Below, piece after piece: positions 34,582-44,715 of a stretch of 64,000 nucleotides of DNA. Numbering within the stretch: position 1 is the first letter of the stretch; every line of letters begins with the position of its first letter. Source of the DNA: Acanthosepion pharaonis (lineage: Eukaryota > Mollusca > Cephalopoda > Sepiida > Sepiidae); contig CAHIKZ030005207.1 in NCBI GenBank assembly GCA_903632075.3, forward strand, positions 1,062,001 to 1,126,000, written 5' to 3'. A model generated the notes under the pieces. It was not told the origin of the DNA. It saw only the letters and a list, made by a program, of their open reading frames with translations, and ran no database searches. The translations under genes were made by a program, and so were the position numbers.

Positions 34582-35494
34582 CTAGGTTTCACGGTTTGAC
34601 AGGCTAGATGCAACCGTATATTCCTTATAGTTGCTTTTTCCGCCTGGGGAACTCTTCCGGTTTCTTGATTTCCTCCCACCAACAACCTTCAAAAAGTTAA
34701 ATGCAACGTCAATTGCCATTTTGTCTTCCTGAACTGTTCTTTTATTGTACTCTTTCTCTCCTCTTGTAATCCATTGTGCTTTATTGGCATTATCACATTG
34801 CTTGAAGGGAATAGATATAAAGTCACAAATGGTAAGCTCTAAAATAATTGAACCTAAGAAAGGGCTTTCAACAAAAATTAAACAAAAAAAAACTTTTATA
34901 AAATCAACTTGAAATCTTGAAGCATAAGTGTCATAACTGTTTTTGACGTGCTCGGATTTGAACAGGCAGTATTTCATCTTTAATCTCTTCGGGCTGACTA
35001 ATTTTATCTATTTTTAGTAGTTCAAGTTGATAATCCCCCGTCTTACTGTACGTTCTAGGGTTATTTTTTCTGTTGTAGTGATCTGGAAAACGTTCTTCTA
35101 GGATTCGGTTCCACAAAGAAACAGTTCTTGGGAGGAGGCTATCAGGGGAACTTAATCCTTAAGGATTACGAAGGGATTAATGCTGGATCGCCTAAGTGTA
35201 CGTGTTGTGGAGAGTCTTAACTTGGAGGATTAATGTTGGGAACTAAGGAATGTACCTAGTTTTAATATTTTCCGTGGAAATAGTGATAGTAGCGAGATGA
35301 TTGCAACGGTTCGTCTGTGGGGAGGAGTAGTAAGGTAAAAAAAAAAATTCATCACCTACAAGGCTGCGTAGACGATTCCAGACTTTATCAAGTCTGGAAA
35401 GTGAATACTGGACAGTAACATTTTCGGTCGGATCTGGCTCTTGTAAAGGCAGATTAATAAGTTTAATGCTTTTTTTAAAATCTCCTGTATGCAA
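34582..35494 (-). pseudogene. Unidentified repeat-encoded ORF family, copy 1
   Basis: Three minus-strand open segments (35494-35243, 35116-34931, 34977-34582) may be pieces of one broken frame. The last contains 'NANKAQWITRGEKEYNKRTV' and the following MAIDVAFNFLKVVGGRKSRNR. Part of it recurs, decayed, at 54165-54420, so it belongs to a dispersed family and not a single-copy gene. 'VWNRLRSLVGDE' and 'MWNRILEERFPDHYNRKNN' in the upstream pieces vaguely recall Myb/SANT-like or MADF-type DNA-binding domains, but I cannot assign the family. Confidence 0.45.
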
Positions 35495-35499
35495 AATTG

Positions 35500-36785
35500 A
35501 TTCTCGAGGTTTATACGCTCACAAAAATATTGGATAGTTAATCATATACGTAATGCCATCGTTATTTTTGTTACGTTTACAAACTGCTAAATTGTTAATT
35601 TGCAATGCTTAATAAATGAAAAATGTATTTCTTTGTGACAAATGTAGCGGAGTCTTTCATTGCTCCTTTGGGCCACTTTAGAATTTGTTACGTTTTATTA
35701 ATATTTTCTTCAAATCAGTTTCATATCACTTTTAGTCGAGCAACAAGCCGAGTTTTTACTAAAAGAAACAACTTATGCATCTAATATTCAAATTAAAAAC
35801 TAACATCATTTTTCTTTTATAAAAAAAAAAATCAAAAATGCAGTTTCACTTCTTCGTCATTGGTGTTCCGCTGTTAAATAATGGCTAGCGAGTGAGTCTA
35901 GTTGATCATTACTCCTGACTGGTGAGCTTGAGCCTTACTGGGCGCTGAAGCATTTTTTTTTTTTTTTTTTTTTTTTTTGAAGCATTTCACCCCAAGCAAG
36001 AAGGTGGGAGTGCCATTAGCACGTAAATGGTTACAGAGAGTGAGAGCAAGCGTAAAGAGGAGTGTTTAAGGAAAGGATATGGAGCAGGACGGAGATCAGG
36101 ATCAAGGCATCAGAAGATGTCGTTTGACATTACATTTAATGATTGTAGCTGTCAGTGAAGCAAGCAAGAGGAAGAGAATTCCACTTTTGGAAAGTGCGGT
36201 AGAAGCTATTAAAGTAGAAAGGGTGGGACCGATATGGCAACCTAGTAGCACGCTTAAATTCATGAAGCTGGAATACCAGTAAAACAATGAATTCATCGTG
36301 GATCTGAGACTATTACATGTTTTAGTGAATCACACGGATCCCGATTTCTAGATAATTGAATTATGAAACTGTAATTCCAGAAAAGGTTATTTGGTGCAGA
36401 TTTTTACAAGGATTGTTTCAAAGATTTTTTTTTTTTTTTTATTGTTAGTTGACTTATTCATCTATTTTTTAAAAAATATTTTTAATGCCTTAGATTACTG
36501 ATCCGTGAAATGATTTATACAATGTTCAAGCACTCATGGTTGTATATACTGGATGTTTATTTTGACATGATAAAATTTAAAGTTAAAAAAAACCATCTAT
36601 AACTAAGATCAAAGCGGCTTTCATTTCGATGTATAGTAAGAACAAATCTCTCGAGAAAACTAATTGTTTCACTAATCCTTTCGATGCTTGTGCATTGAAT
36701 GGGAACATCTCGGGTATGTCAAATTCAATTTTTCCCCGTTTAAGTAAGAATAAACTGGAAACTTTAGACAATCATTGTTTTTATG
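35500..36785. other. Unannotated sequence, possible weak tRNA-like remnant
   Basis: A poly-T run lies at 35954-35978. Sequence at 35885-35945 has a faint tRNA-like layout that I do not consider sufficient. The open frame at 36079-36282 shows no domain. Confidence 0.4.
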
Positions 36786-36792
36786 CCACATA

Positions 36793-37440
36793 CAGTAATG
36801 GACAGAATTATCACTCCACTGAATATTTGCATATTTTCTAATGAAAAGAGAATATTTGCAAGTACTTATTGGAATTAACATCAATAGTTGATTCCTTGCT
36901 TAGTTTTGAATAATTCGTTAACTTTCGATCTATTATAGTCATAAATTTTTCTAAAAATTATTCACTCCCAGTTAAGGAAATTTTTTTTTTTGCTCTATGG
37001 AAAATGTAATGTTTCTTTTTTCCTTAATTTGACATTTAATACAAACACTCCATGAAAATGAAACCGTATTGACCCGATTCTGTAACTATAACTGAACTTG
37101 ACAAGAAGCTTCAAATGTTTAAATGTTCCTAGATTAACAATTTGTAGCATTATCAAGAAGTGCAACGAAACTCATTGTGCACAAAACTGAGAATTGTTAG
37201 AGATATCTCGAAGAATGCTCACTTAACGACAAAGGATATTGTCACTGATATAAAGACATTAAGGTTGAATGTATCAACGAAGAGTCACTAGATGCTTTCA
37301 TCAAGCAAGACTTCGAGCTTGTTGCCGAAGGAAAACTCTCTTGCTTAAGGCGAAACACCTAAAATGGAGATTAGCTTATGCTAGAAGCCATCTAGAACGT
37401 CGAATTAAAGTTTTGATCTGTTATTTTCATAGTTATAGAC
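36793..37440 (+). mobile_element. Tc1-like transposon, truncated copy A
   Basis: It begins with CAGTAATGGACAGAATTA preceded by TA. A second degenerate end-like block (AAATTATTCACTCCC) sits at about 36952. From 37195 the sequence corresponds to the N-terminal helix-turn-helix part of the transposase, reading about 'NAHLTTKDIVTDIKTLRLNV', and stops at the segment encoding 'RLAYARSHLER'. The catalytic half is missing here. Blocks at 36955-37095 are repeated at 37465-37640. Confidence 0.75.
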
Positions 37441-37698
37441 TTTTATAAAAATTGGTGCAGTCCAAAATTATTCATCTCACCCCCTTATGGAAATTATGAA
37501 ATAATATTGCTCCATGGCAATTGTAATGTTTTTTTTTTCTTAATTTGACATTTAATATAAACACCTTTTGAAAATGTAATAGTATTGACCAGATTCTATA
37601 ACATTCTGAAAGATAATGAAGACAATATGAATTTGACAAGAAGCTCCAACTGAAGATGGGTGATGCGTACAAACAAGGTGATGTGTCCTCAAGGACTA

Positions 37699-38026
37699 TG
37701 GCACAGTGGATAAAGGCTTTGGTTAGATCCAGTGACCCAAAGAGTGTGAGTTCAATACCCGGTTAAGGCAGTGGAGAAATTTCAGAGGGAAATTAGGAGA
37801 TGACTGATAACTGATAACTGACATCCATAAAACATGGAACGTGGAACTAGAACAGTCTACTCCAGTGAGTGAAATAAAGGGTTCAGTTCGAAATTCCAAC
37901 CACCTGAAGAAGGCCGGAGTGTACAACGGCCGAAACGTTGTGATAAATATGGCGACAAAGATGAGGACAATAGTCCGAATAATGTAAATACTGTACATAA
38001 TACCTCATCTCAGAAATATAGACAGA
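37699..38026 (+). mobile_element. R2 retroposon, best-preserved copy
   Basis: A tRNA-like head ('GGCACAGTGGATAAAGGC', B-box-like 'GTGAGTTCAATACCCGG') is followed by a middle with a doubled 'CTGATAA' motif and 'GTTCGAAATTCCAACCACC'. The ribozyme-like core follows at 37901-37943. It is CAC, CTGAAGA (37904-37910), A, GGCC stem, a 12-nt loop, GGCC (37928-37931), GAAA (37932-37935), then CGTT and GTG. The tail is 'CCTCATCTCAGAAATATAG'. It interrupts a Tc1-like element, so it is younger than that element. Confidence 0.85.
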
Positions 38027-38079
38027 GACTCATTGTGTTGAGTGGCAGAAAACGGTCCATTTCCGAGAGAATGGAAATG

Positions 38080-38830
38080 AAAAATGTTAGATGGCTTGAG
38101 GGATGCTCACTTAACGGCAACGGACATTGTCAATGATGGAAAGATATCAGGGTTGAATTTATCGACGAAGACAATCATTAGAGGTTTTCATCGAGTAGAA
38201 TTTCGAGTTTGTCACCCAAGGAAATTTTCCTTGCTTAAGGTTAAACACCTAAAATGCAGATTAGCCTATGCTAAAAGCCGTCTAGGACATGGGAGTTAAA
38301 TATCGGAACTTTGTTTTATGCTCAGATGAAACGAAACTAGAATTATTTAACATTCATGTTTTATATGGAAGAAAGTGAATGGAGTTTACAAACGAAAAAC
38401 TAACCCCTCTACAATTAAGCCCGGGAGTAGGAACATTTTGCTGGTTCTGGACCCGGAGAACTAGTGAGGGTACAAGGTATCATAGATCAAGAGCAGTATT
38501 TGATTATTCTTAAAAGAAATATAAAACCCTGCACGAAAGCTTTCTTTGGGGCGTCACTGGACGTTCCAACATGACAATCACCCGAAACACATGGTGCGAA
38601 TTTTTACGAAGTACTTAGAAGATAGCAAAATTAAGGTATCGGCGTACCTCGTACAAAGTCTTGACCTGAATCCCATTGAAAATTTATGAGCATATTTGAA
38701 GAAAACGAAAGAAAAAGAAGTCCCACGAATTTGGAGGAACTAGAAGCTATTGTTAAAGAGTGGAGAAAAATACGTATCGGTGTGTGTAGTGGTCGTTTAA
38801 GGAAGTATCAAAAACTATCAAAGGCAATAA
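38080..38830 (+). pseudogene. Tc1-like transposase pseudogene
   Basis: The paired helix-turn-helix region reads 'LRDAHLTATDIVNDGKISGL' and continues to 'RLAYAKSRLGHGS' (38084-38299). Then come SDETKLELF with the first acidic residue, 'FQHDNHPKHMVRIFTK' with the second, and 'LVQSLDLNPIEN' with the final acidic residue of the DDE triad. After DLNPIEN the usual LW is L-stop (TTATGA). Stops also occur after the 'LLVLDPEN' block, and at least one frameshift separates domains. The family is about 340 residues with a DD34E catalytic core. This copy cannot make active enzyme. Confidence 0.85.
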
Positions 38831-39066
38831 TTTAGAGTAAATGTTACGCGATGACTGAGGCAAGAGGGCCAATAATTGTTTTTTTTTTTTTTTTCATGTA
38901 TTTTTTTGCGTTATTTGACATTAAAATAAAAAAAATGTAAGCATCACTACTCTTTCTTTCAAATATATTACTTTATCATTTGTGAAAAAATGCACATAAA
39001 GTTCGGTTTTAGAGCTTTTTGTGATCATCGTAGGAAGGGGAATAATTCTGTCCACAACTGTATGTG

Positions 39067-40010
39067 CTGAACAGACAGGGCCCATATATCCTTGGCTGGC
39101 AACCAGTCTACAAAGAGAACTCTAAATTCAAAAGTGGAAAAATAAACGGAAAATCACTTATCTTTCCCAAGAACAGTCGCTGTGATACACCTTTTATGTA
39201 TATTGAAAAAAAAAGACGCTTCGGGGAGGCATGAACGCTTACATCCTAAAAGGACGTGACATTGATAAAACAAGCACACGTTGATAAAGTACTATAGATT
39301 TTTGAGAGATCGTTGGTTGTTATTTCTCGAAGTCCCCCACCTTTCTCTCCTGCATATGTCATCAGTCTGTGAGCGAAACCTGTGATATAATCAAAGTATT
39401 CAACACGCAGTTTCATTATTAATAACAAACAAGGAGCTTTGTTCTCGCTTTATGTCATTCCTTTGTACTAGAACATGATTCATTAGAATTTAAAAAAAAA
39501 AAAAAGGCTTTGCCTTGTTCAGATAATCACAACTCCGCCTGCTCGACAGATGGCGCCGGTGAAAAAATGACGTCATATGTACATACCGAATGGTGATACT
39601 AATTGGCTCGCTAACGGAGATGGGTAGTATAGGAAACAGTATGGAGTTTGATATCGGTGTTTATTGTGTACAGAGTTACTTCCTGGAAACGTTGCTTTTT
39701 TACACAAACCGAGAAAAAAAGTTTTAAATATTTTTTTATCAAGCACTGTGAATTCATAGACGATGAAATTCTTAGTTCATAGTTTTTCCAGATCTTGTAA
39801 AAGTATTTGCTAAGATTTGTTTATCTAGCACACGTCAATAAATATCATTTACAAAGTCTACTGGGCGAGTTCGTTAACCGTTATTTGAGGATGAAGCACT
39901 GATTTAAGATTTTATAGAACCGAACATATCTCTATTTCAGCGACAAGGCAATAATGTCTATTGGGCCAATTTCAAAGCGTATTCCTTTGGAGACATTACA
40001 AAACATTCCT
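39067..40010. other. Unannotated sequence
   Basis: AT-rich; nothing recognised. Confidence 0.45.
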
Positions 40011-40012
40011 CT

Positions 40013-41135
40013 ATTATCTGTCACGGATTCTGTAAAGTGAATAACCATGGTTAAATGCAAAATAAGTAACAGAACTGTCCGGCAAATAGATTTGATAATG
40101 TTTGCAATAAGAAAAAGAACTAAGGCAAAAAATATGGAATATCAGCTCAGCTGAGATAATTATAATAATCATCCACTTCCATTAGTAATGTTTGCATCAA
40201 TTCCTGACCAAAGACAATCACTTTCTTCCCTTTTTTTTTTTTTTTTTTTCAGTGCATTTCAATAGTAAAATCATTAGCAATTCATTTACATTATACATAT
40301 ATTTCTTCTATCAGTCATACTTGCATCAATTCCTGACCACTGACAATCCCTCTTTTGCCATTTTCATTATATAGCATACAATAATATTACTGAAAGTTGC
40401 TTAAGTTCAGAATTGTCAAATTTTCTAGATGACTAATCAAATTACATTTGTAAATGCACATGTAATGATGGATTTTTAAAAATTCATTCATGGTACCATA
40501 AACGACCTTTCGATTGCTACAAAGAAGATCAACACTCGCGAAAATTGAGCTATCATAAATTCTTTTGTAAGCAAACCGAAAATATATTTTTGGCATATAT
40601 CAAGAGATTTTTTTCATGTTTTCTTGCAGAAAAATGAATCAAATTTCTAAATTAATATGAAGGGATGCTCAAAAGCTCTTGGCTGGTCCTCTATTCGCAC
40701 AATCTGATTAAATGACCAAAGATCAAAACTTTTCTGAATTTCTTCTCTGTTGAACCAAGAAATTTTCATCATCCCCTCATTTTTTTTAGTCACAAAGAGC
40801 TATAAAAGGTAGAAAGTTGTGGAGAGCCATGATTGCCCATGTCCTGAAAGGATATGGCACATAAAAAAAAAAGAACATATTTATTCATGTACTAAATATG
40901 GAATGAGCAGTTATGGTTAAATGCAAAATAAGTAACAGAACTGTCCAACAAACAGAATTGACAAAGTTTACAATAAGCAATGGAAAGAAAAATTAAACAA
41001 AACAGGGCAAAAAATTATCTATTATCTGTTACGGATTCTGTAGAGTGAATAGCCATAGTTAAATGCAAAATAAGTAACAAAACTGTCCGACAAATAGATT
41101 TGATAAAGTTTGCAATAACAATAATACAAAAAAAA
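40013..41135. repeat. Locally triplicated ~110-bp repeat with embedded LINE tail
   Basis: 'GTTAAATGCAAAATAAGTAA' followed by CA(G/A)AACTGTCC occurs near 40050, 40917 and 41058, with the flanking 'TCTGT(C/T)ACGGATTCTGTA' present before the first and third. A second short duplication ('GCATCAATTCCTGACCA') lies at 40195 and 40323. The middle copy follows a LINE 3' end (40811-40870). Open frames across this region are repeat artefacts. Confidence 0.8.
40811..40870 (+). pseudogene. RTE-like LINE 3' end
   Basis: Reads approximately 'RKLWRAMIAHVLKGYGT' with a stop after it, followed by an A run. This is the clearest C-terminus of the LWRAMI LINE family in the window, 5' truncated to about 60 bases. 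Confidence 0.75.
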
Positions 41136-41422
41136 ATGAACGGGGCAAAAGTAATATAAAGCGAGTAAACAATATATGCAAAGCAAATTAACAGTAATAA
41201 GGCAAAGCAACATAAATATGGCAAAAAGTTTAAAAAGAAAAAGTGAGAATTGGGGTTGACAGACAAAGACAAAATAGGCCAAGAATGGAGTCAGATGAAA
41301 CAGAGAACAGGCCTATTTTGTTGGTTACAAATATCCCAGCATGCATTTGTGTGCTTTTGACTACAAATTAGGGTGGGTCAAGTGTTTTGCAGTCATTACT
41401 AAGTTGATTGGCATCAAATAGG
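41136..41422. other. Unannotated sequence
   Basis: Nothing recognised beyond repeat-like AT-rich DNA. Confidence 0.4.
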
Positions 41423-41690
41423 GGCACCTCGACGTGGTGTAATGGTTAGCAACCTTGTCTCGCTAAAACAGTTGCGAATGAATAGTGACTTCGATTCTCA
41501 CTGGGTACCTTGTAACACATCTAAGCTACGCTTAGAAAATCAATAGTGGCACCTCGACGTGGTGTAATGGTTAGCAAGCTTGTCTCTCTCTAACCATTAC
41601 AACTGAGGAGTGAGTTCAATCCTCACTGGGTGCCTCATGCTTTCGGCCTTGTGCCACATCTAAGCTGTGATTAGAAAATCAATTATTTTG
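41423..41690 (+). mobile_element. Tandem tRNA-like SINE dimer
   Basis: Two 87-base tRNA-like units (41423-41509 and 41548-41634) share 'GGCACCTCGACGTGGTGTAA' and TGGTTAGCAA, an A-box-like start. In unit 2 the acceptor GGCACCT can pair with GGGTGCC, and the T arm GTGAG-TTCAATC-CTCAC is perfect. Unit 1 is more decayed. Each unit is followed by 'CACATCTAAGCT' and TTAGAAAATCAAT. After unit 2 there is 'CTTTCGGCCTTGTGCCACAT', resembling the LINE tail at 34480. They are not functional tRNAs: the anticodon arms do not fold well. Confidence 0.82.
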
Positions 41691-41699
41691 AGATTTTTT

Positions 41700-41930
41700 T
41701 TATATCATGGAGTGTTTTTGTAGGTTTCCTCTGTGAATATGTGGTATTGTGGTATTTGTAGGTTTGAATGGTGATGAATGAGTTCTTGTGGTAAATGAAT
41801 CAATTGTATTGGATGAATGGATTTTGATTGACGAGGATAGTTAGCGAAGACTAGCCTCTCCCCAGTTCCTCTTCTGCTATGTGCCACAATTATTTTACAT
41901 TTTACAATAATAAATAAATGATTGGCATCA
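41700..41930 (+). mobile_element. LINE 3' UTR-like fragment
   Basis: The end of this block, 'TTCCTCTTCTGCTATGTGCC' and then ACA with an AATAAATAAATG terminus, parallels the end of the LINE remnant at 34470-34530. No protein can be read. The 83-codon minus frame across it is not credible. Confidence 0.5.
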
Positions 41931-44635
41931 ACAGATTCGTTAACCAGTTCATTCAATGTATAAATATTTTACCATTAAGAGTATTTTTATGATTAGTTCG
42001 GTCGGATTAAAGAATTCAATCCAGAACACAAAATAACTGTCACTTGATTTCCATATGTAATTAACTGAAAATGTATTGGGTGTGTACAAAATATTGTAGC
42101 TTTACTTGCTAAATTCAAAAATGATGCCTGAGAAAATGCAGGTAACCTTAACACGCATAATAGCAATGTCTTCGGTATCTCAACAATTTTAACCAGTGGG
42201 TATGTTGACGCACAAATACGCATATAGACTTGGTGGGATATTTGAGGAATAAGCTTTTTTTGGTGTAAAACATGCATTGAGCATTTGATATCGAATTTAC
42301 GGGTTGTCTGGTCGACCATTGTAGATAAAACACCTGAGAATATCGGTGAAACCATCGGTCCTCGGCGTTGTCATTGAACAATGTCAAAGCTGAAATTAAG
42401 TCGAAGAATACATCATTCCTATGCAGGCATATAAGGTCTTCAAAAGACCTCATGAAAGCTTGGAAAGGGAAAGCGAAGAAGAGAGACCAAGCAAAGTTTC
42501 CAACATTCATTGTGTTGGAATCAGCTGAAAATAAGTGACCACAATATTTTAGCTATTCTGATAGAAAAAATAGTTTTTATTAGACAAGATAAACAATAAA
42601 ACGGTAAAAAATATATAACAACACACCAGTAGTTGACGTGCGAAATAGAAGCGACGCAAAAACCCACCTTTGGATTAAAAAGAAAATTATATCCCACCCA
42701 CCTCAACTCCTCTAAAGGAGTAATCATAAGTATCAGTGTTTTTTTTTTTTTTTTGCTCAACAGAAGTAGTAAAAAACAGCATCTCCATAAAACAAGTTAT
42801 AAAATACATAAATAGAATTTAAATAAAACACAAACTATATAGACCAACACCTTCATTGTATCATTCAACAGTGCTACATGTACAACAAAAATAAAAATAG
42901 ATTATACAATAGCCAAGGCTGAAACATATACCCAAACCCCTGAAGAGGCCAGAATGTCCAAAGATATGGTCATCTCTGAACACAATACACAAGGGCGACA
43001 ATATGTAAAGATGCGAGGAAACCAATACAAGCCGTAGAGAAACACACAGCACAGTGAACACAAAATGTCCAAATTCATGAAAAGACCACACCGGAGACTA
43101 TAGAGAATGTGAAAATTAAAAAAAGCCATATTATGAAAAAAAAGATCCTATCGAGAAAGTAAGCAAATGATGGGAACTAACTTCTAACTGGTAACATCTG
43201 CAAACACATCTAAAGCTGAAATTTACCAGAATTAAATTCAAAACAACTCTACAAGAAGGAAACTAGTAGAACAGTCCTAATAAAAGAACTAAGACATCTA
43301 AATAGAAACACATGAAATAGTGAATCAAACATAATACCCATCATTAAGTCAAACCCTACACATCAACAGACCCAAGCAAAAGCAACCTACACCTATAAAG
43401 AGAAACACCCAAAAATTTAAGGTGAACAAAAAATAACTCGAGAACAAGTTGAAAAATAGAAGAAAAGCAGAGGTAATTCCCTCCCTCCCACCTGTAACAA
43501 GATGAACAAACGGCCAACACGAAAACAGAAATCTCTCCTCTGAAGAGGAAATGATCCAGGTAGCAACCAGAAAGATCTTCAAAGGCATCTTCAACCTTAG
43601 GATCACGAAATAAATCGGGTCAAGGTTCTTCCTCCAGATCAGAAAATGAAACAAGAGAAAAAAAATCCTTAAGTTATCGTACTTTTAAAAGAACGTCTTA
43701 CGTGGAGAGTGAAGAAATATACAGAAATTCTTGAAATTTTTAGTCACATCAGTCGTCACCAGTTTTCAACGGTTGTCTCACGTCTTTCTGAAGTTACCAT
43801 TTTTTTTCTGGGCATCCCCGTATACACAATTTACCACTTCGCTTATGATGACTAAAACAATTACCAGTTTTCCTGTGGTATACAAGCGGGAAACACGTGT
43901 ATAAAAACCAAATAAAAATTTTTTTGAATATCATTGGAAATAATCCACTTGAATAATTGCCTAGCACTGCATAACGATAACACGAAAGTCAATGTACTGG
44001 AAAGATATATTTATAAACGAATAAACTCGTGTCCTTTGTTTTATTTCATTGGTTGAAAAAATTGCAAGACGATGTCAGCGAAAAGGAAATAGATTAAATT
44101 TCTCCGTTACTGATGACATGAAGACAACAGATTATTGCTTTCACTTGAACTTCTTTTGCTCCTTCTTGCTTAGCTGCGCAAAGCAAGTCCTTCAAACAAA
44201 GGTCGATATTATTACGACTGTGAATCGCGGACACAAATTAATCGAGTTGTTTTAGTTTACCGAGATTTTTTTCCCCCGCATTTTCATTGTCTTCACATAT
44301 CTTCCGAGCCGTAGCTGACTCTTGACCTTTTATCGCATATTTTGATCAGTGAATGACGTCAAACAAATTTAAAGTGTAATGAAAGCAGATCTGGAAAAAA
44401 AAAAGATTTAAGCTACGGCATTTGATGCGCAAGTAGAGTATTGGTTATCGGCGCGGATATTGGAATCGGTAAACAATTTCCGGCTCGTCTATTATCTTAT
44501 CTCTTCTCGCCACATTTGCTGGTTAAATAGCAGGGTAGGTTGTACTTTCTCGTCTTGGGTGACAGTCGGTCTAACAAGGAAGTCTGAATTCCCGACTGTG
44601 GAGGAGGCAACGGAAAACCACTCTGTTTTTGAAGA
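41931..44635. other. Unannotated sequence with two moderate minus-strand open regions
   Basis: Overlapping minus-strand frames of 120 codons at 41993-42510 and 75-101 codons at 42861-43654 have uneven composition and no motif I recognise. They could be remnants of an unidentified element. Below 42850 the plus strand is notably A-rich. No host gene is supported. Confidence 0.4.
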
Positions 44636-44639
44636 ATCA

Positions 44640-44715
44640 AAGCGACTCCCGGATAATAAAGGAATCTGAAGAGTCCTGATCGACCATGTCTTGAAGAAAC
44701 CCGGCATTAAAAGCA
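44640..44715 (+). pseudogene. RTE-like LINE 3' end, diverged
   Basis: 'VLIDHVLKKPGIK' in the plus frame corresponds to the MIAHVLKGHGT end of the LINE family. Only about 70 bases are recognisable. Confidence 0.45.

Larger units (their letters stand above)
37458..39060 (+). mobile_element. Tc1-like transposon copy B, interrupted by R2
   Basis: A degenerate left end (CAGTCCAAAATTATTCA) lies at 37458. The right end, AATAATTCTGTCCACAACTG at 39041-39060, is followed by TA and is the reverse complement of the left end at 36793. Transposase-coding DNA begins after 38027. R2 is inserted at about 37699-38026. The right end pairs better with 36793 than with 37458, so the whole 36793-39060 may be one element with an internal duplication, or two nested insertions. 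Confidence 0.8.

Noticed and set aside
35885..35960. tRNA-like SINE head
   Set aside because: Neither A-box nor B-box is close enough to consensus, and no pairing arms are evident.
41993..42510. Two overlapping 120-codon minus frames as a gene
   Set aside because: They overlap in different frames and match no motif I recognise. A decayed element is more likely.
42930..42990. Hammerhead-like CCCCTGAAGAGGCC string
   Set aside because: CUGAAGA is present but there is no matching stem II partner followed by GAAA.
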